DNA from: Donghicola eburneus
GTDB taxonomy: Bacteria > Pseudomonadota > Alphaproteobacteria > Rhodobacterales > Rhodobacteraceae
NCBI RefSeq assembly: GCF_900115865.1
Contig: NZ_FOXY01000007.1
Location: forward strand, 1 to 64,000
Direction: 5' to 3'
DNA length: 64,000 bases
The translations under genes were made by a program, and so were the position numbers. Each line of letters starts with the position of its first letter. Position 1 is the first letter of the stretch. Of this stretch, positions 26,956 to 38,600 are shown piece by piece. The notes beneath the pieces were generated by a model. It was not told the DNA's origin and searched no databases. It saw nothing but the letters and a program-made list of their open reading frames with translations.

Positions 26956-27704
26956 GCGGTGGCTCGCAGGTCCAACTCATAGGTGCCGGGCTGCCAGCCG
27001 CCGGGCGGGATGCGGCCGGGCGCGACATATGCCGAATACAGCGCATCGAGCTGGGACCAAAGCACGTCGGTCTTGAACTCGAGCGCAGCGGCGCAAGCGT
27101 CCTGCTTTTCCTGAGTGTCCGCGTTATCGAGCACGTATTTCAAGCCGAATGCGACGTCCTTGGGAGCCTCGTTCAAACGGCGCTGGAAGTAGGACATGCT
27201 GCGATCGTTGGCGAAGTCATAATTCGCCAGCAGTCCCTTGATCCGGTCTGCGTGGATCTTCGGCGCAAACAGTTCGGTCAGCGATGCCGCCACAGCCTCT
27301 AGCAACGGCTTCTCGCGGACAAAGCGCACATAGGCATCAACAGCGAATTTGGTGGCGGGCAGCACGCCTTGCTTGCTGGCCACATAGCTGCGGTCCAGAC
27401 CCACGGCATCGGCCAGACGCAGCCAGCGTTCGATGCCGCCCTCGTTCTCGCCATGGCCGTCGTGATCCTCGATCCGGCTGCGCCATTCGCGGCGCAGTGC
27501 GGGGTCCTCGACGCGGGACATAAAGGCGGCGTCCTTCATCGGGATGCTGGCCTGATAGTAAAAGCGATTGATCACCCACGCGCGCACCTGCGCAGGGGTG
27601 CATTCCCCGCCGTGCAGCATGTGATGAAACGGGTGCTTGTCGTGATAGCGGTCGGCACCGATCTGGCGCAGGCGGGCTTCGAATTCCTCGCGGCTGGCAG
27701 TCAT
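26952..27704 (-). CDS. pqqC: Pyrroloquinoline-quinone synthase PqqC
   Basis: A 250-residue all-helical oxidase of the TENA/heme-oxygenase-like fold. It carries out the final ring closure and eight-electron oxidation of AHQQ to PQQ. Recognisable blocks are HPFHHMLHGGECTPAQVRAW near residue 25, NRFYYQASIPMKDAAFMSR and IEDHDGHGENEGGIERWLRL, the last two carrying substrate-contact residues. The length matches the family. It is coupled to pqqB and pqqD by ATGA overlaps. Confidence 0.96.
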   Translation of the reverse strand: MTASREEFEARLRQIGADRYHDKHPFHHMLHGGECTPAQVRAWVINRFYYQASIPMKDAAFMSRVEDPALRREWRSRIEDHDGHGENEGGIERWLRLADAVGLDRSYVASKQGVLPATKFAVDAYVRFVREKPLLEAVAASLTELFAPKIHADRIKGLLANYDFANDRSMSYFQRRLNEAPKDVAFGLKYVLDNADTQEKQDACAAALEFKTDVLWSQLDALYSAYVAPGRIPPGGWQPGTYELDLRATA

Positions 27705-28597
27705 AGGGTGATCTCCATCCCGTCCTGCCCGATGGTCCAGCCGTTTGCTTCGGCTTCGGCGCGTTCGGCGCTTTCGGGGCGCAGGACTGGGTTGCTGTTG
27801 TTCATGTGGACATAGACTTTGCGAGAGACACCCAGATCGGCAAAAGCGGCCATCGAACCATCAGGCCCTGACATCGAGATATGGCCCATGCGCTGCCCTG
27901 TCTTTTGTGACAGCCCCATGTCGATCATCTCGTTGTCCTGCCAGAGTGTGCCGTCAAACATCACCATATCCGCACCGCGCAAACGATCCGCCAGATCGCC
28001 TTTCACCAGTGCGCAGCCGGGGATGTAATAGGCATCCTTGCCGCCCGCTTGCAGGTGAACGCCCACGGTCTGCTCCCCCTCGAGATCGGTCTGGACAACC
28101 TCACCTTCCATATAAAGTGGCACCTTGCCCGGAACAGCGAACAGGGTCGCTGTCAGGTCAGGGGCCAGTTCGAACGGTTGGTCTAGGGCGATTTCCTCGC
28201 GCACCACGATGTTTTGGCGCAGGGCGTCAAAGATGGGGTTTTGGGCTAGTACGCTGTGGATTTCGGCCGTGGCAAACAGCTTGAACGGTTGCTGTTCACG
28301 CAGGATGAGTAGCCCTGCCACGTGGTCGATATCGCCGTTAGTCACCATCACCGACCGCAGGGGCAATTCCCGCAGGGCCGTCGGGTGCAGTTCCGGCGTA
28401 CGCGCCATCTGGTCACGAATGTCAGGAGAGGCGTTCAGGATCGCCCAATCTGAGCCGTTGCCGCTAAACGCGACGGAGCTCTGTGTCTGGGAGGGGATTT
28501 TCCCCGCCCGTGCGAGATTGCAATTCTCGCACCCGCAGTTCCATTGGGGGAGACCGCCACCGGCTGCCGCCCCCAGGATTCGCGCGCGAAGTGTCAT
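27701..28597 (-). CDS. pqqB: PQQ biosynthesis protein PqqB
   Basis: A 298-residue metallo-beta-lactamase-fold protein, implicated as the hydroxylase acting on the excised Glu-Tyr dipeptide. The N-terminal zinc site is visible as CGCENCNLAR after GGGLPQWN, and VTNGDIDHVAGLLILRE carries the modified metal-binding motif of the family. The length is usual. It lies 24 bases after pqqA and overlaps pqqC. Confidence 0.95.
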   Translation of the reverse strand: MTLRARILGAAAGGGLPQWNCGCENCNLARAGKIPSQTQSSVAFSGNGSDWAILNASPDIRDQMARTPELHPTALRELPLRSVMVTNGDIDHVAGLLILREQQPFKLFATAEIHSVLAQNPIFDALRQNIVVREEIALDQPFELAPDLTATLFAVPGKVPLYMEGEVVQTDLEGEQTVGVHLQAGGKDAYYIPGCALVKGDLADRLRGADMVMFDGTLWQDNEMIDMGLSQKTGQRMGHISMSGPDGSMAAFADLGVSRKVYVHMNNSNPVLRPESAERAEAEANGWTIGQDGMEITL

Positions 28598-28621
28598 AGG
28601 CCTGCCTCGCGCTTCGGGTTC

Positions 28622-28720
28622 TTAGAACAGAACGCCGTGGTCGTCGCCCGAGTCGGGGCCGTACATGTTGATTTCCATGCCGCACTCGATCTCTTTCAAA
28701 ATGGGTTTTGCCCAAGCCAT
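28622..28720 (-). CDS. pqqA: PQQ precursor peptide PqqA (32 residues)
   Basis: A short gene immediately upstream of pqqB, behind a strong GGAGGAG site seven bases from the ATG. It begins MAWAKPILKEIECGMEINMY. Glu16 and Tyr20 have the Glu-x3-Tyr spacing that PqqE cross-links and that becomes PQQ. The peptide is longer than the classical 23-24 residues: after Tyr20 comes an acidic tail GPDSGDDHGVLF where most PqqA end shortly after the tyrosine. The hydrophobic LxxxECGMEI core in front should bind PqqD. Identification rests on position and spacing and is firm. Confidence 0.93.
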   Translation of the reverse strand: MAWAKPILKEIECGMEINMYGPDSGDDHGVLF

Positions 28721-28879
28721 GATTTTCTCCTCCCTAAGATTGAATCGCTGGTCGGATCACTATGGGCGAGCCGCATACGCAGAGTCAGTAAGACTATGGT
28801 CGGTGCTGGGAGGGTGTTGTCGCCACTGGGATCACAAGAATTGACATCTAGGCGCGAGTTCGCAATGGTGCACGCACGT

Positions 28880-28983
28880 CGGGGGAGTTCCGCTTAGGGA
28901 ACTGAGAGGCTGACAGCGGGGGAAACCCTGCGGTGACGCGACCCTTTGAACCTGACCCAGTTGATACTGGCGTAGGAAGACCG
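28880..28983 (+). promoter_or_regulatory. TPP riboswitch (THI element)
   Basis: The conserved THI-box parts are present in order. CTGAGA is at 28902-28907, the variable P3 arm follows, ACCCTTTGAACCTGA is at 28941-28955 and the closing TACTGGCGTAGGAA ends near 28978. It precedes thiC by about 155 bases, so thiamine pyrophosphate should repress thiCOSGED. Downstream, a stem AGCGGTCC / GGGCCGCT at 29015-29034 without a T tract probably belongs to the expression platform, suggesting control of translation or Rho access and not intrinsic termination. Confidence 0.95.
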
Positions 28984-29136
28984 AAGGGCACTCCGTTTCT
29001 CGCTGAACTTTGCGAGCGGTCCTTTCGGGCCGCTGACGGCCCTATTGCGCGCGCTGTGTCGTGCGGGGGCTGCGTGGCCCCTTTCTGCCACCTGTTTCGC
29101 TTGGGTCTTTTCGAGAATGTCTTGAGGAGACCATAG

Positions 29137-30935
<1,799 letters not shown>

Positions 30936-30936
<1 letters not shown>

Positions 30937-31862
30937 TGTATTCGGTCCTTGGGGCAGGGGTGACGGGGCTGTGCGTGGCCACAGCCTTGTCCGAACGTGG
31001 GCTTCCTGTGGAGCTGGTCGACGATGGGGGAATTCCGGCTTCGCACTGGGCGGGCGGTATGCTCGCCCCCATGTGCGAGGGCGAAAGCGCCCCGCCAGAG
31101 GTCGTGCGCATGGGCAAACACGCTGCAGATTGGTGGAGCGCCCGTTTTGATGGGGTGGCGTGGCGCGGGACTTTGGTCGTTGCGCCGCCACGCGACCAAG
31201 CCGAACTGCTCAGGTTTTCCCGTGCGACGCGGCGGCACCACACCGTCGATCCCGCCGAGTACGAGGCAGATTTGCAGGGCAGGTTCACCCGTGCGCTCTA
31301 CTTCCCCGAAGAGGCGCATATGGACCCCCGCGCCGCCATGTCCTGTTTGCGCGCTCGGCTGGCAGAGCGGGGCGTTGTGACGGTGGAAAGGCCCAAGGGG
31401 CAGATCATCGATTGCCGAGGGCTCGCAGCCCGCGACCAGCTGCCCGACCTGCGCGCAGTACGGGGCGAGATGCTTTTGGTGCATGCACCTGACGTAAACC
31501 TCAGCCGCACCGTCCGCCTCTTGCACCCGCGCTTTCCTTGCTACGTCGTCCCACGCGGCGATGGCCTGTATATGATCGGCGCAACCATGATCGAAAGCGA
31601 TGAAGCGGGCCCCATCTCCGCCCGTGCCTTGGTAGAGATGCTGTCTGCGGCTTATGCGCTGCACCCAGCATTCGCCGAGGCGCAGGTGATCGAGACAGGC
31701 ACAGGTCTGCGCCCGAGTTTTCCTGACAACATTCCCTGTATTCGCGAAATCGGTAGCCGCATCCACGTCAACGGAATGTACCGACACGGTTTTTTAACGT
31801 CGCCGTATCTGGCCGAAACCCTCGCGGACAGGCTGAGCAATGAGATGAAGCATGCAAGTTGA
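30936..31862 (+). CDS. thiO: Glycine oxidase ThiO
   Basis: A 308-residue FAD-dependent amine oxidase making iminoglycine (dehydroglycine) from glycine for the thiazole ring. The nucleotide-binding GAGVTGL is at residues 6-12, and GGMLAPMCEGE near residue 39 is the family block. The true start is the ATG at 30936, sharing bases with the thiC stop; the frame extending back into thiC is a by-product. Use of ThiO means the aerobic, oxygen-using route, with no thiH in the operon. The gene overlaps thiS by 11 bases. Confidence 0.93.
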
Positions 31863-32049
31863 ACTGAACGGCAAACCGACTGAAACCAAAGCCTCCACCC
31901 TAGCGGAGCTTATCGAGGTTGAGGGTTTTGAAGCCCCCTGCGTGGCCACTGCTGTGGATGGCGTTTTTGTCCCCAAAGCCACGCGCGACAAGGTGACTCT
32001 GACCGAAGGCATCCGCGTCGAAGTGCTCTCACCAATGCAGGGGGGCTGA
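31852..32049 (+). CDS. thiS: Sulfur carrier protein ThiS
   Basis: A 65-residue ubiquitin-like carrier ending in the required Gly-Gly (64-65), which is adenylated and thiocarboxylated to deliver sulfur to ThiG. The start MQVELNGKP and the C-terminal VEVLSPMQGG are diagnostic. It overlaps the end of thiO and lies three bases before thiG. Confidence 0.95.
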   Translation: MQVELNGKPTETKASTLAELIEVEGFEAPCVATAVDGVFVPKATRDKVTLTEGIRVEVLSPMQGG

Positions 32050-32052
32050 GCG

Positions 32053-32811
32053 ATGTTCTATGGCGTAGAGTTGGGTAGCCGTCTGATGTTGGGCACTGCG
32101 CAATACCCGTCTCCGGCGGTTCTGGCCAAAGCGATGGAGGTCAGTGGGACAGAGGTGATTACCGTCAGCCTGCGCCGCGAGGGTAGCGGGGGTTCTGCGT
32201 TCCGCGATCTGATCGCAGGCAGTGGCTGCCGTATCCTGCCCAACACGGCTGGATGCCACACCGCCAAAGAGGCCATCACCACAGCGCACATGGCCCGCGA
32301 GGTCTTTGGCACCAACTGGATCAAGCTCGAGGTCATCGGCCACGCGGACACACTGCAGCCAGACCCCTTTGCCTTGGTCGAGGCTGCGCGCGTGCTCTGT
32401 GCAGACGGTTTCGAGGTCTTCCCCTACACAACAGATGACCTGATCGTCGGAGAGAAACTGCTGGACGCGGGTTGTCAGGTGTTGATGCCTTGGGGCGCTC
32501 CGATCGGATCGGGGCAAGGGCTTCGGAATAGTGCCGCCCTGAAAACGATGCGTGCGCATTTCGCTGGTGTGCCCTTGGTCGTGGATGCGGGGATCGGTGC
32601 GCCAAGCCAAGCCGCGCAGGCCATGGAGATGGGTTTTGACGCTGTGCTTTTGAACACGGCTGTGGCGAAGGCGGTCGATCCCGTTGCGATGGCTCGCGCC
32701 TTTGGCATGGCGGTTTCGGCAGGTCGCTTGGCCCATGATGCAGGGCTCATGCCAGCCCGAGATATGGCTGCGGCCTCGACTCCGATCTTTGGGATGGCAG
32801 AGTTGGCATGA
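32053..32811 (+). CDS. thiG: Thiazole synthase ThiG
   Basis: A 252-residue TIM-barrel enzyme that joins DXP, the ThiS thiocarboxylate and iminoglycine into the thiazole. [15 protein letters not shown] near residue 64, WIKLEVIGH with the probable Schiff-base lysine at 91, and [18 protein letters not shown] near 178 are classic. The length is as expected, and its stop overlaps the thiE start by four bases. Confidence 0.96.
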   Translation: MFYGVELGSRLMLGTAQYPSPAVLAKAMEVSGTEVITVSLRREGSGGSAFRDLIAGSGCRILPNTAGCHTAKEAITTAHMAREVFGTNWIKLEVIGHADTLQPDPFALVEAARVLCADGFEVFPYTTDDLIVGEKLLDAGCQVLMPWGAPIGSGQGLRNSAALKTMRAHFAGVPLVVDAGIGAPSQAAQAMEMGFDAVLLNTAVAKAVDPVAMARAFGMAVSAGRLAHDAGLMPARDMAAASTPIFGMAELA

Positions 32812-33407
32812 TGGAGAAGCTCTATCTGATCACGGGCACAGCAGACCTGCTCGAGCGACTGGTTCCCTTGGGCGTCAAACTGGTCCAACTGCGTGTCAAG
32901 GATGCCGCTCCTGCCGATCTGCGCGTCCAAACCATCCGCGCCCGTGAGTGCTGCGCGAAGCACGGGGCACAGTTAATTTTGAATGATTACTGGGAGTTGG
33001 CCTTGGAATTGGGCCTCGACTTTGTCCATCTGGGCCAAGAAGATATGGATGCCGCCGACTTTGGTGCCTTGCGCCGCGCGGGCGTGCGCTATGGACTGTC
33101 GACCCATGACGATGACGAACTTGAGCGGGCGCTTGCTTTGGATCCCGCCTACGTCGCGCTCGGTCCGGTTTACCCCACCATTCTGAAGCAGATGAAATGG
33201 GCGCCCCAAGGCGTGGATCGCGTGCGGGAGTGGAAGTCGCGCGTTGGCCAAACGCCTTTGGTTGCGATTGGTGGGCTCACGCCAGAGCGGGCGGTTGGCG
33301 TTCTGCATGCGGGCGCGGACAGTGCGGCGGTCGTTACAGACATTCAGCTGGCCGATAGCCCCGAAGCGCGAACCCAAGAGTGGCTGGCCACCCTGAGGGA
33401 CGTTTAA
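32808..33407 (+). CDS. thiE: Thiamine-phosphate synthase ThiE
   Basis: A 199-residue TIM-barrel enzyme coupling HMP pyrophosphate with thiazole phosphate. LVQLRVKD near residue 26, ILNDYWELA near 62, VHLGQEDM near 76 and [12 protein letters not shown] near 121 match the phosphate- and magnesium-binding blocks. An aspartate-rich turn seen in other ThiE proteins is slightly altered but functional residues seem present. It is coupled to thiG and lies three bases before thiD. Confidence 0.93.
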   Translation: MMEKLYLITGTADLLERLVPLGVKLVQLRVKDAAPADLRVQTIRARECCAKHGAQLILNDYWELALELGLDFVHLGQEDMDAADFGALRRAGVRYGLSTHDDDELERALALDPAYVALGPVYPTILKQMKWAPQGVDRVREWKSRVGQTPLVAIGGLTPERAVGVLHAGADSAAVVTDIQLADSPEARTQEWLATLRDV

Positions 33408-33410
33408 CCC

Positions 33411-34130
33411 ATGGCGGTCGTTTTGGCGATTGGCGGGCTAGATTCCAGTTGCGGGGCAGGGGTACTGCGCGATGCTCAGACCATCCAGTCTCTGGGGCAT
33501 CTGGCAAGGGTCGCCGTGACCGCCGTCACGGCCCAGTCGGATGCGGGCGTTCTGGATGTACATCCGGTGTCAAGCGCGACGCTAAAAGCACAGATGGTGC
33601 CGGCGAGCGCGGTCAAGATCGGCATGCTCTGTGATGCGCAGAGAGCTCAGACGGTCGTCCACGCAATGGGGTGCCACAGCGCACCGATCGTCCTTGATCC
33701 CGTTCTGGCCGCGTCGTCTGGGGGCCCATTGCTGGACGCCCAAGGCATTGAAACCTTGCTGACAGAACTCCTGCCTATGGTCACTCTGGTGACCCCGAAC
33801 CTGCCTGAACTGGCTCGTCTTGCCATGTTGTGTGGCGAGCGCAGCCCTGAGCCGCAGATCCAAGCGCGGGCGCTTATGGCCAGAGGTGCGGGCGCTGTGT
33901 TGATCAAAGGGGGCCACGCACAAGGTTCGTCTGCCACAGATTATTTGGTCACGCCTCGTTGGGTGAAAACATTGGACGGGCCGCGCTTTGGTGGGGCGCG
34001 GCGGGGAACCGGTTGCACGCTGTCCAGCGCGATCGCCTGCGGGTTGGCCGAGGGGCGATCTCTGCCCGAGGCCTGTGTGTTGGCAAAGCAAACGGTTTCA
34101 GAGCAATTTGCGCGACCGGCCACCGCATGA
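33411..34130 (+). CDS. thiD: Hydroxymethylpyrimidine (phosphate) kinase ThiD
   Basis: A 239-residue ribokinase-fold kinase phosphorylating HMP and HMP phosphate. Support includes IGGLDSSCGAGVLRDAQTIQ at the N-terminus (residues 6-25), VLDPVLAASSGGPLL near 100, TPNLPELARL near 128 and the GARRGTGCTLSSAIA anion hole near 198. It is about 25 residues shorter than the typical E. coli-type ThiD, mainly at loops. It is last in the thi operon. No thiF or thiL is visible in the window, so those would be elsewhere. Confidence 0.93.
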   Translation: MAVVLAIGGLDSSCGAGVLRDAQTIQSLGHLARVAVTAVTAQSDAGVLDVHPVSSATLKAQMVPASAVKIGMLCDAQRAQTVVHAMGCHSAPIVLDPVLAASSGGPLLDAQGIETLLTELLPMVTLVTPNLPELARLAMLCGERSPEPQIQARALMARGAGAVLIKGGHAQGSSATDYLVTPRWVKTLDGPRFGGARRGTGCTLSSAIACGLAEGRSLPEACVLAKQTVSEQFARPATA

Positions 34131-34323
34131 AACGCCCGCGCCGCTGACGTGCTACGCATTCACGAAGAGTCGTGTGTGCAAATCAGCATGCGAAATAGTC
34201 GTGCGGAACTGTTGCATTTTCGGGGGTAAAGTTAGAACTAAACCGATCAGTTCAGAAAATTTCTGGCATAATCGCGTTGGGCTGTTTTAATGGCTCCGAA
34301 CCCCAATTCCGCAGAGGATCCCC

Positions 34324-35361
34324 ATGCGCAGACTACATGCCCTCCTTGCCGCGCTGGTGCTCACCGCGCCTCTGGCCTCTCCTTTGGTCGCCCAAGAGGT
34401 GCCCAAACCCGTGAAATTGATGACCGTCACATCCGAGCCGCAGCAGGTCGAGCGCCGGTTTTATGGACAGGTCACTGCCCTGCAAACCGTTGATCTGGCG
34501 TTTCAGGTCGGCGGGCAGGTCGAGGTGCTGACCGCTCCCGAAGGTCAAGTCATTCCCGAAGGCGAGGTCATCGCCCAACTTGATCTGGACGCATACGAGC
34601 GCGCGCGGTCTCAGGCTGATGTGAACCTAGACAAGGCGCGCCGGGACTTGTCCCGACTGGAGTCCCTGAGTGGGGCGGCTGTCAGTGAAGTGTCGATCCG
34701 CGATGCACGCACGCAGGTGCAGCTGGCCGAAATCGCCCTGCAAGACGCAGAGGCCAACCTGGATCACGCGACCTTGCGCGCGCCATTTGACGCGCTTGTT
34801 GCCCGCCGTGAGATTGCAAACTTTACCACGGTGTCGGCGGGGACGCCTGTGGTGCGTCTGCATGACGTGTCTGAAATGCGTGTCGAAATCGACGTCCCTG
34901 AAGTGCTGTTTCGGCAAGCAGGCCAAAATGGCAGTGTTAGTTTCGAAGCGGAGTTTCCGGGGGGATCCGAACGCTTTCCGCTGGTCTCACGCGAGTTCGA
35001 GGCAGAGACCAGCGCGCTTGGCCAGAGCTATACTTTGACGCTGGCGTTCGAGCAGAACCCGGGCGCAGGGATCTATCCCGGTGCGTCTGTTTCTGTCTTG
35101 GCGCGCGCGGAAATGCCCGCTCAAGAGGCTGTGTTCCTGCCGGAAACCGCTCTGACCTTTGATGCTGCGGGCGATCCTATGGTCATGGTGTTCGATGAAG
35201 CTGGCACCGTCATTGCGACGCCTATCGAGATCGAGATCGCCCTCGATGGCCGCGTGCGTCTGGTGGATGGTTTGGAAAACGGCACCGAAATTGTTAGCAC
35301 CGGCGCCTCGCAACTGCAGGACGGACAGTCCGTCCGCCGCTTTACCCGCGTCGGAGAGTGA
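34324..35361 (+). CDS. RND efflux periplasmic adaptor (membrane fusion protein)
   Basis: A 345-residue secreted adaptor with a signal peptide to about residue 24 (ending LVAQ). A lipoyl/barrel-sandwich half is at GQVEVLTAPEGQVIPEGEVI, a short alpha-hairpin (about 95-140) holds SQADVNLDKARRDLSRLESL, and beta-barrel and membrane-proximal domains follow. It links the inner-membrane pump encoded next to an outer-membrane channel, which is not in the window. Start codon support is GAGGATCCCC just upstream. No TetR- or MarR-type regulator is adjacent, so control is not apparent. Confidence 0.92.
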   Translation: MRRLHALLAALVLTAPLASPLVAQEVPKPVKLMTVTSEPQQVERRFYGQVTALQTVDLAFQVGGQVEVLTAPEGQVIPEGEVIAQLDLDAYERARSQADVNLDKARRDLSRLESLSGAAVSEVSIRDARTQVQLAEIALQDAEANLDHATLRAPFDALVARREIANFTTVSAGTPVVRLHDVSEMRVEIDVPEVLFRQAGQNGSVSFEAEFPGGSERFPLVSREFEAETSALGQSYTLTLAFEQNPGAGIYPGASVSVLARAEMPAQEAVFLPETALTFDAAGDPMVMVFDEAGTVIATPIEIEIALDGRVRLVDGLENGTEIVSTGASQLQDGQSVRRFTRVGE

Positions 35362-35364
35362 TCC

Positions 35365-38300
35365 ATGTCTATTGCACGCGCGTCCATTGATAAGGCGCTG
35401 ATTACATGGCTCCTGATGATCGGTTGCCTTCTTGGCGGGATCTGGGGCTTTGCTACGATTGGCCGCCTCGAAGACCCCGCTTTTACCATCAAGCAAGCGG
35501 TGGTGATCACCCAGTATAGCGGCGCTTCGGCGGATCAGGTGGCCCGAGAGGTGACCGAACCGCTGGAATCTGCCATCCAGAAGATGTCCGAGGTGAAGAG
35601 CATCACTTCGTCCAATAAGCCAGGTGTCAGCCGCATCGATGTCGAAATCGAGAGCATCTACGACGGCACAGAGCTGCCCCAAATCTGGGACAAGCTGCGC
35701 AAACGTGTGAACGATGCGCGGGGCAGTTTGCCCTCTGGCGCAGGCACGCCCTACGTGAATGACAGTTTTGGCGACGTGTTTGGTGTGTTCTACGCGATCC
35801 AGACACCGGGTTTCACAGACGCGGAAACCCACGAAATCGCGGAGTTCTTGCGACGTGAATTGCTGACCGTTGATGGCGTGGCGGATGTAGACCTGCAGGG
35901 TCTGCCTGAAGAGGCGGTCTATGTGACCCCAGACATGGCTATCATTCGGAACCTTGGTGTGTCACCCGCTGCGATTGCGACGGCGATTGCGAATTCGAAC
36001 GCAGTGGCGAGCGCGGGGAGCGTGACCTCGAACGGGCAGGATATTCGCATCGAAGCCCCCCAAGGCTCCAACACCGTCGAAGAGATTGCCCGCCTGACCA
36101 TCGGCGTTCAGGGGGAAATTATCGATCTGCTCGATCTGGCGACTGTCACACGTGAACGCGTCTCCGATCCAGACATGATCATCCGGTTTAACGGCCAAGA
36201 AGCCTTTACCATGGGTGTCTCGGGCAAATCCGGCCAGAATATCGTGGATATTGGACATCGCATTGATGACCGTCTTGGGACTCTGACGCGCGATTTGCCC
36301 GCAGGCGTACAGATTCACCCCGTTTACCAGCAGCACATTGTTGTTGAAGAAGCATCGAATGCCTTCCTCGTGAACCTTGCGATGTCGGTGGCGATTGTGG
36401 TGATCGTTCTGGCGCTGTTCATGGGCTGGCGTGCTGCCGTGGTGGTCGGGGCGACCCTGCTGTTGACCGTGGTGGGCACTGTCTTCTTCATGGCGATCTT
36501 CGGTATCGAGATGGAGCGTATCTCGCTTGGTGCTCTGATCATTGCGATGGGCATGCTGGTGGACAACGCAATCGTGGTGGCCGAAGGGATGCAGGGTGAC
36601 ATGGCACAGGGCAAGACTGCCCGAGATGCGGCCGAAGATGTGGCGAGCAAGACCCAGACCCCATTGCTTGGGGCGACAGTGATTGGGATCATGGCCTTTG
36701 CCGGGATCGGGTTGTCGCCAGATGCCACGGGCGAATTCCTGTTCTCGCTGTTTGCGGTCATCGGTATTTCGCTGCTGCTGTCGTGGGTGCTGGCCATTTC
36801 GGCAACGCCGCTGTTGGGGCACTACTTCTTCAAGGTCGGCGACGGGAATGCAGACGGCAACTACAGTGGCCCGATTTTCCGCGCCTATCGCAACACGCTG
36901 AATCTGGCGCTGACGTTGCGCTGGCCCGTGCTGGCCGCGCTGGGGGTCGTGACCGTGGTGTGTTACATCGGCTTTGGTCAGGTAAAGCAGCAGTTCTTCC
37001 CCGACTCCAACACGCCGCTGTTCTACGTGCATTACAAGTTGCCGCAGGGCGGAAGCATTCACCAAACCGCCGATGAGATGACCATCCTTGAGGATTGGCT
37101 GAAGGACCGCGAAGAGGTGGTCTCGGTTGCGACGTTCGTTGGCGGTGGCGCGAGCCGCTTCATGTTGACCTACGCCCCAGAAGAGGCGTTGCCGACCTAC
37201 GGTCACCTGATCATCCGCACCCACAATCTAGACGAAATCCCCCAGTTGCGGTCCGATCTAGAAAGCTTTGGCCGCAGTCAGTTGGTCGCGGGAGAATTTC
37301 GGACAGAACGTCTGGCCTTTGGTCCTGGTGGCGGTGCGCCGATCGCCGCGCGCTTTTCTGGCAGCAATCCGGTGATCCTGCGGGAACTGGCTGCCGAAGC
37401 GGCAGATCGGATGCTGGCGGCGTCGGATCAGTTGCAAGACTTGCGCACGGACTGGCGTGAACGGGAACTGGTGCTGAAACCCATCTATGCCGAGGACCGT
37501 GCCCAAGCGGTCGGTGTGTCACGCGAAGACCTAGCTTCGGCCTTCCTAACTGCGACCGACGGCATTCAGGCCGGCACATACCGCGAGGATGATCGCCTGA
37601 TTCCCATCGTTGTCCGTAATGATCTGGTGACGGACCAAGGTGCACCCGATCTGGTCGACCAGCTGGTCTATTCCAGTGCGGCAAACGCTTATATTCCTGT
37701 GCTCCAGTTGATCGACGGTTTCGATTACGAGGCGCAGAATACTTTGATCCAGCGTCGCGACCGTCTGCCCACGATCACGGTCGAAGCCGGTGTGGTCGAT
37801 GGCGCCAACGCTGCTGCGGTGTTCAACGCCATCCGCGCGGACATTGAAGCGATGGAACTGCCCGACGGCTACATGCTGGAATGGGGCGGGGAATACGAGA
37901 ACTCGACCGAAGCCCAAAGCAGCCTTGGCAAGCAGTTGCCGCTGTCCTTGCTAATCATGATCGTGATCTCGATCCTGCTATTCGGTCGTCTGCGTCAGCC
38001 CCTGATCATCTGGCTCTTGGTGCCGATGGCGGTGAACGGTGTGGCTTTGGGTCTGTTGGGAACGGGCCTGCCCTTTAGCTTTACCGCACTCTTGGGTCTG
38101 CTCAGCTTGTCGGGGATGCTCATCAAAAACGGCATCGTTCTGGTCGAAGAAATCGATCTGGTCCGCGCCGAGGGCGTGCCCTTCCGTCAAGCAGTTCTGG
38201 ATGCCTCGACCTCGCGTTTGCGTCCTGTGGTCTTGGCGGCGGCCACGACGATTCTGGGGATGATTCCTCTTTTGTCGGACGCGTTCTTTGCCTCAATGGC

Positions 38301-38415
38301 GGTGACGATCATGGGCGGTCTGGGCTTTGCGTCGATCCTGACGCTCGTAGCGGCTCCGGTGCTGTATTACATGTTCTTCTTCCGCGAACGCCGTGCCGAA
38401 GCGGCTGAAGCCTAA
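35365..38415 (+). CDS. RND efflux inner-membrane transporter
   Basis: A 1016-residue HAE1-like pump with two six-segment membrane repeats and two large periplasmic loops. The proton-relay site in TM4 reads GMLVDNAIVV: Asp400 is kept but the second aspartate of AcrB-type pumps is Asn401. The partner lysine in TM10 is Lys921 (GMLIKNGIV). The one-Asp arrangement is seen in other RND subgroups and does not imply loss of function. It lies three bases after the adaptor gene and has its own terminator. Its substrates cannot be deduced. Confidence 0.94.
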   Translation: MSIARASIDKALITWLLMIGCLLGGIWGFATIGRLEDPAFTIKQAVVITQYSGASADQVAREVTEPLESAIQKMSEVKSITSSNKPGVSRIDVEIESIYDGTELPQIWDKLRKRVNDARGSLPSGAGTPYVNDSFGDVFGVFYAIQTPGFTDAETHEIAEFLRRELLTVDGVADVDLQGLPEEAVYVTPDMAIIRNLGVSPAAIATAIANSNAVASAGSVTSNGQDIRIEAPQGSNTVEEIARLTIGVQGEIIDLLDLATVTRERVSDPDMIIRFNGQEAFTMGVSGKSGQNIVDIGHRIDDRLGTLTRDLPAGVQIHPVYQQHIVVEEASNAFLVNLAMSVAIVVIVLALFMGWRAAVVVGATLLLTVVGTVFFMAIFGIEMERISLGALIIAMGMLVDNAIVVAEGMQGDMAQGKTARDAAEDVASKTQTPLLGATVIGIMAFAGIGLSPDATGEFLFSLFAVIGISLLLSWVLAISATPLLGHYFFKVGDGNADGNYSGPIFRAYRNTLNLALTLRWPVLAALGVVTVVCYIGFGQVKQQFFPDSNTPLFYVHYKLPQGGSIHQTADEMTILEDWLKDREEVVSVATFVGGGASRFMLTYAPEEALPTYGHLIIRTHNLDEIPQLRSDLESFGRSQLVAGEFRTERLAFGPGGGAPIAARFSGSNPVILRELAAEAADRMLAASDQLQDLRTDWRERELVLKPIYAEDRAQAVGVSREDLASAFLTATDGIQAGTYREDDRLIPIVVRNDLVTDQGAPDLVDQLVYSSAANAYIPVLQLIDGFDYEAQNTLIQRRDRLPTITVEAGVVDGANAAAVFNAIRADIEAMELPDGYMLEWGGEYENSTEAQSSLGKQLPLSLLIMIVISILLFGRLRQPLIIWLLVPMAVNGVALGLLGTGLPFSFTALLGLLSLSGMLIKNGIVLVEEIDLVRAEGVPFRQAVLDASTSRLRPVVLAAATTILGMIPLLSDAFFASMAVTIMGGLGFASILTLVAAPVLYYMFFFRERRAEAAEA

Positions 38416-38435
38416 GAAAATCCCAAAGAAACAAA

Positions 38436-38464
38436 GGGGCGCGTTCATCGCGCCCTTTTTATTT
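38436..38464 (+). terminator. Terminator of the RND operon
   Basis: A seven-pair stem GGGCGCG / CGCGCCC with a five-base loop is followed by TTTTTATTT, about 20 bases after the pump stop codon. Confidence 0.92.
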
Positions 38465-38600
38465 GATACAACGATAGGGTGTGGCATTTCCGCTAGTCTT
38501 GTTTGATTTTCTAACCAAATCGCGTTCTGTGCTGGAAAAATAAATTCTCAATTTGCTATGCTTCGGCAGTGCCTGGGGGGGCACAGTAACGAGGGTCACC

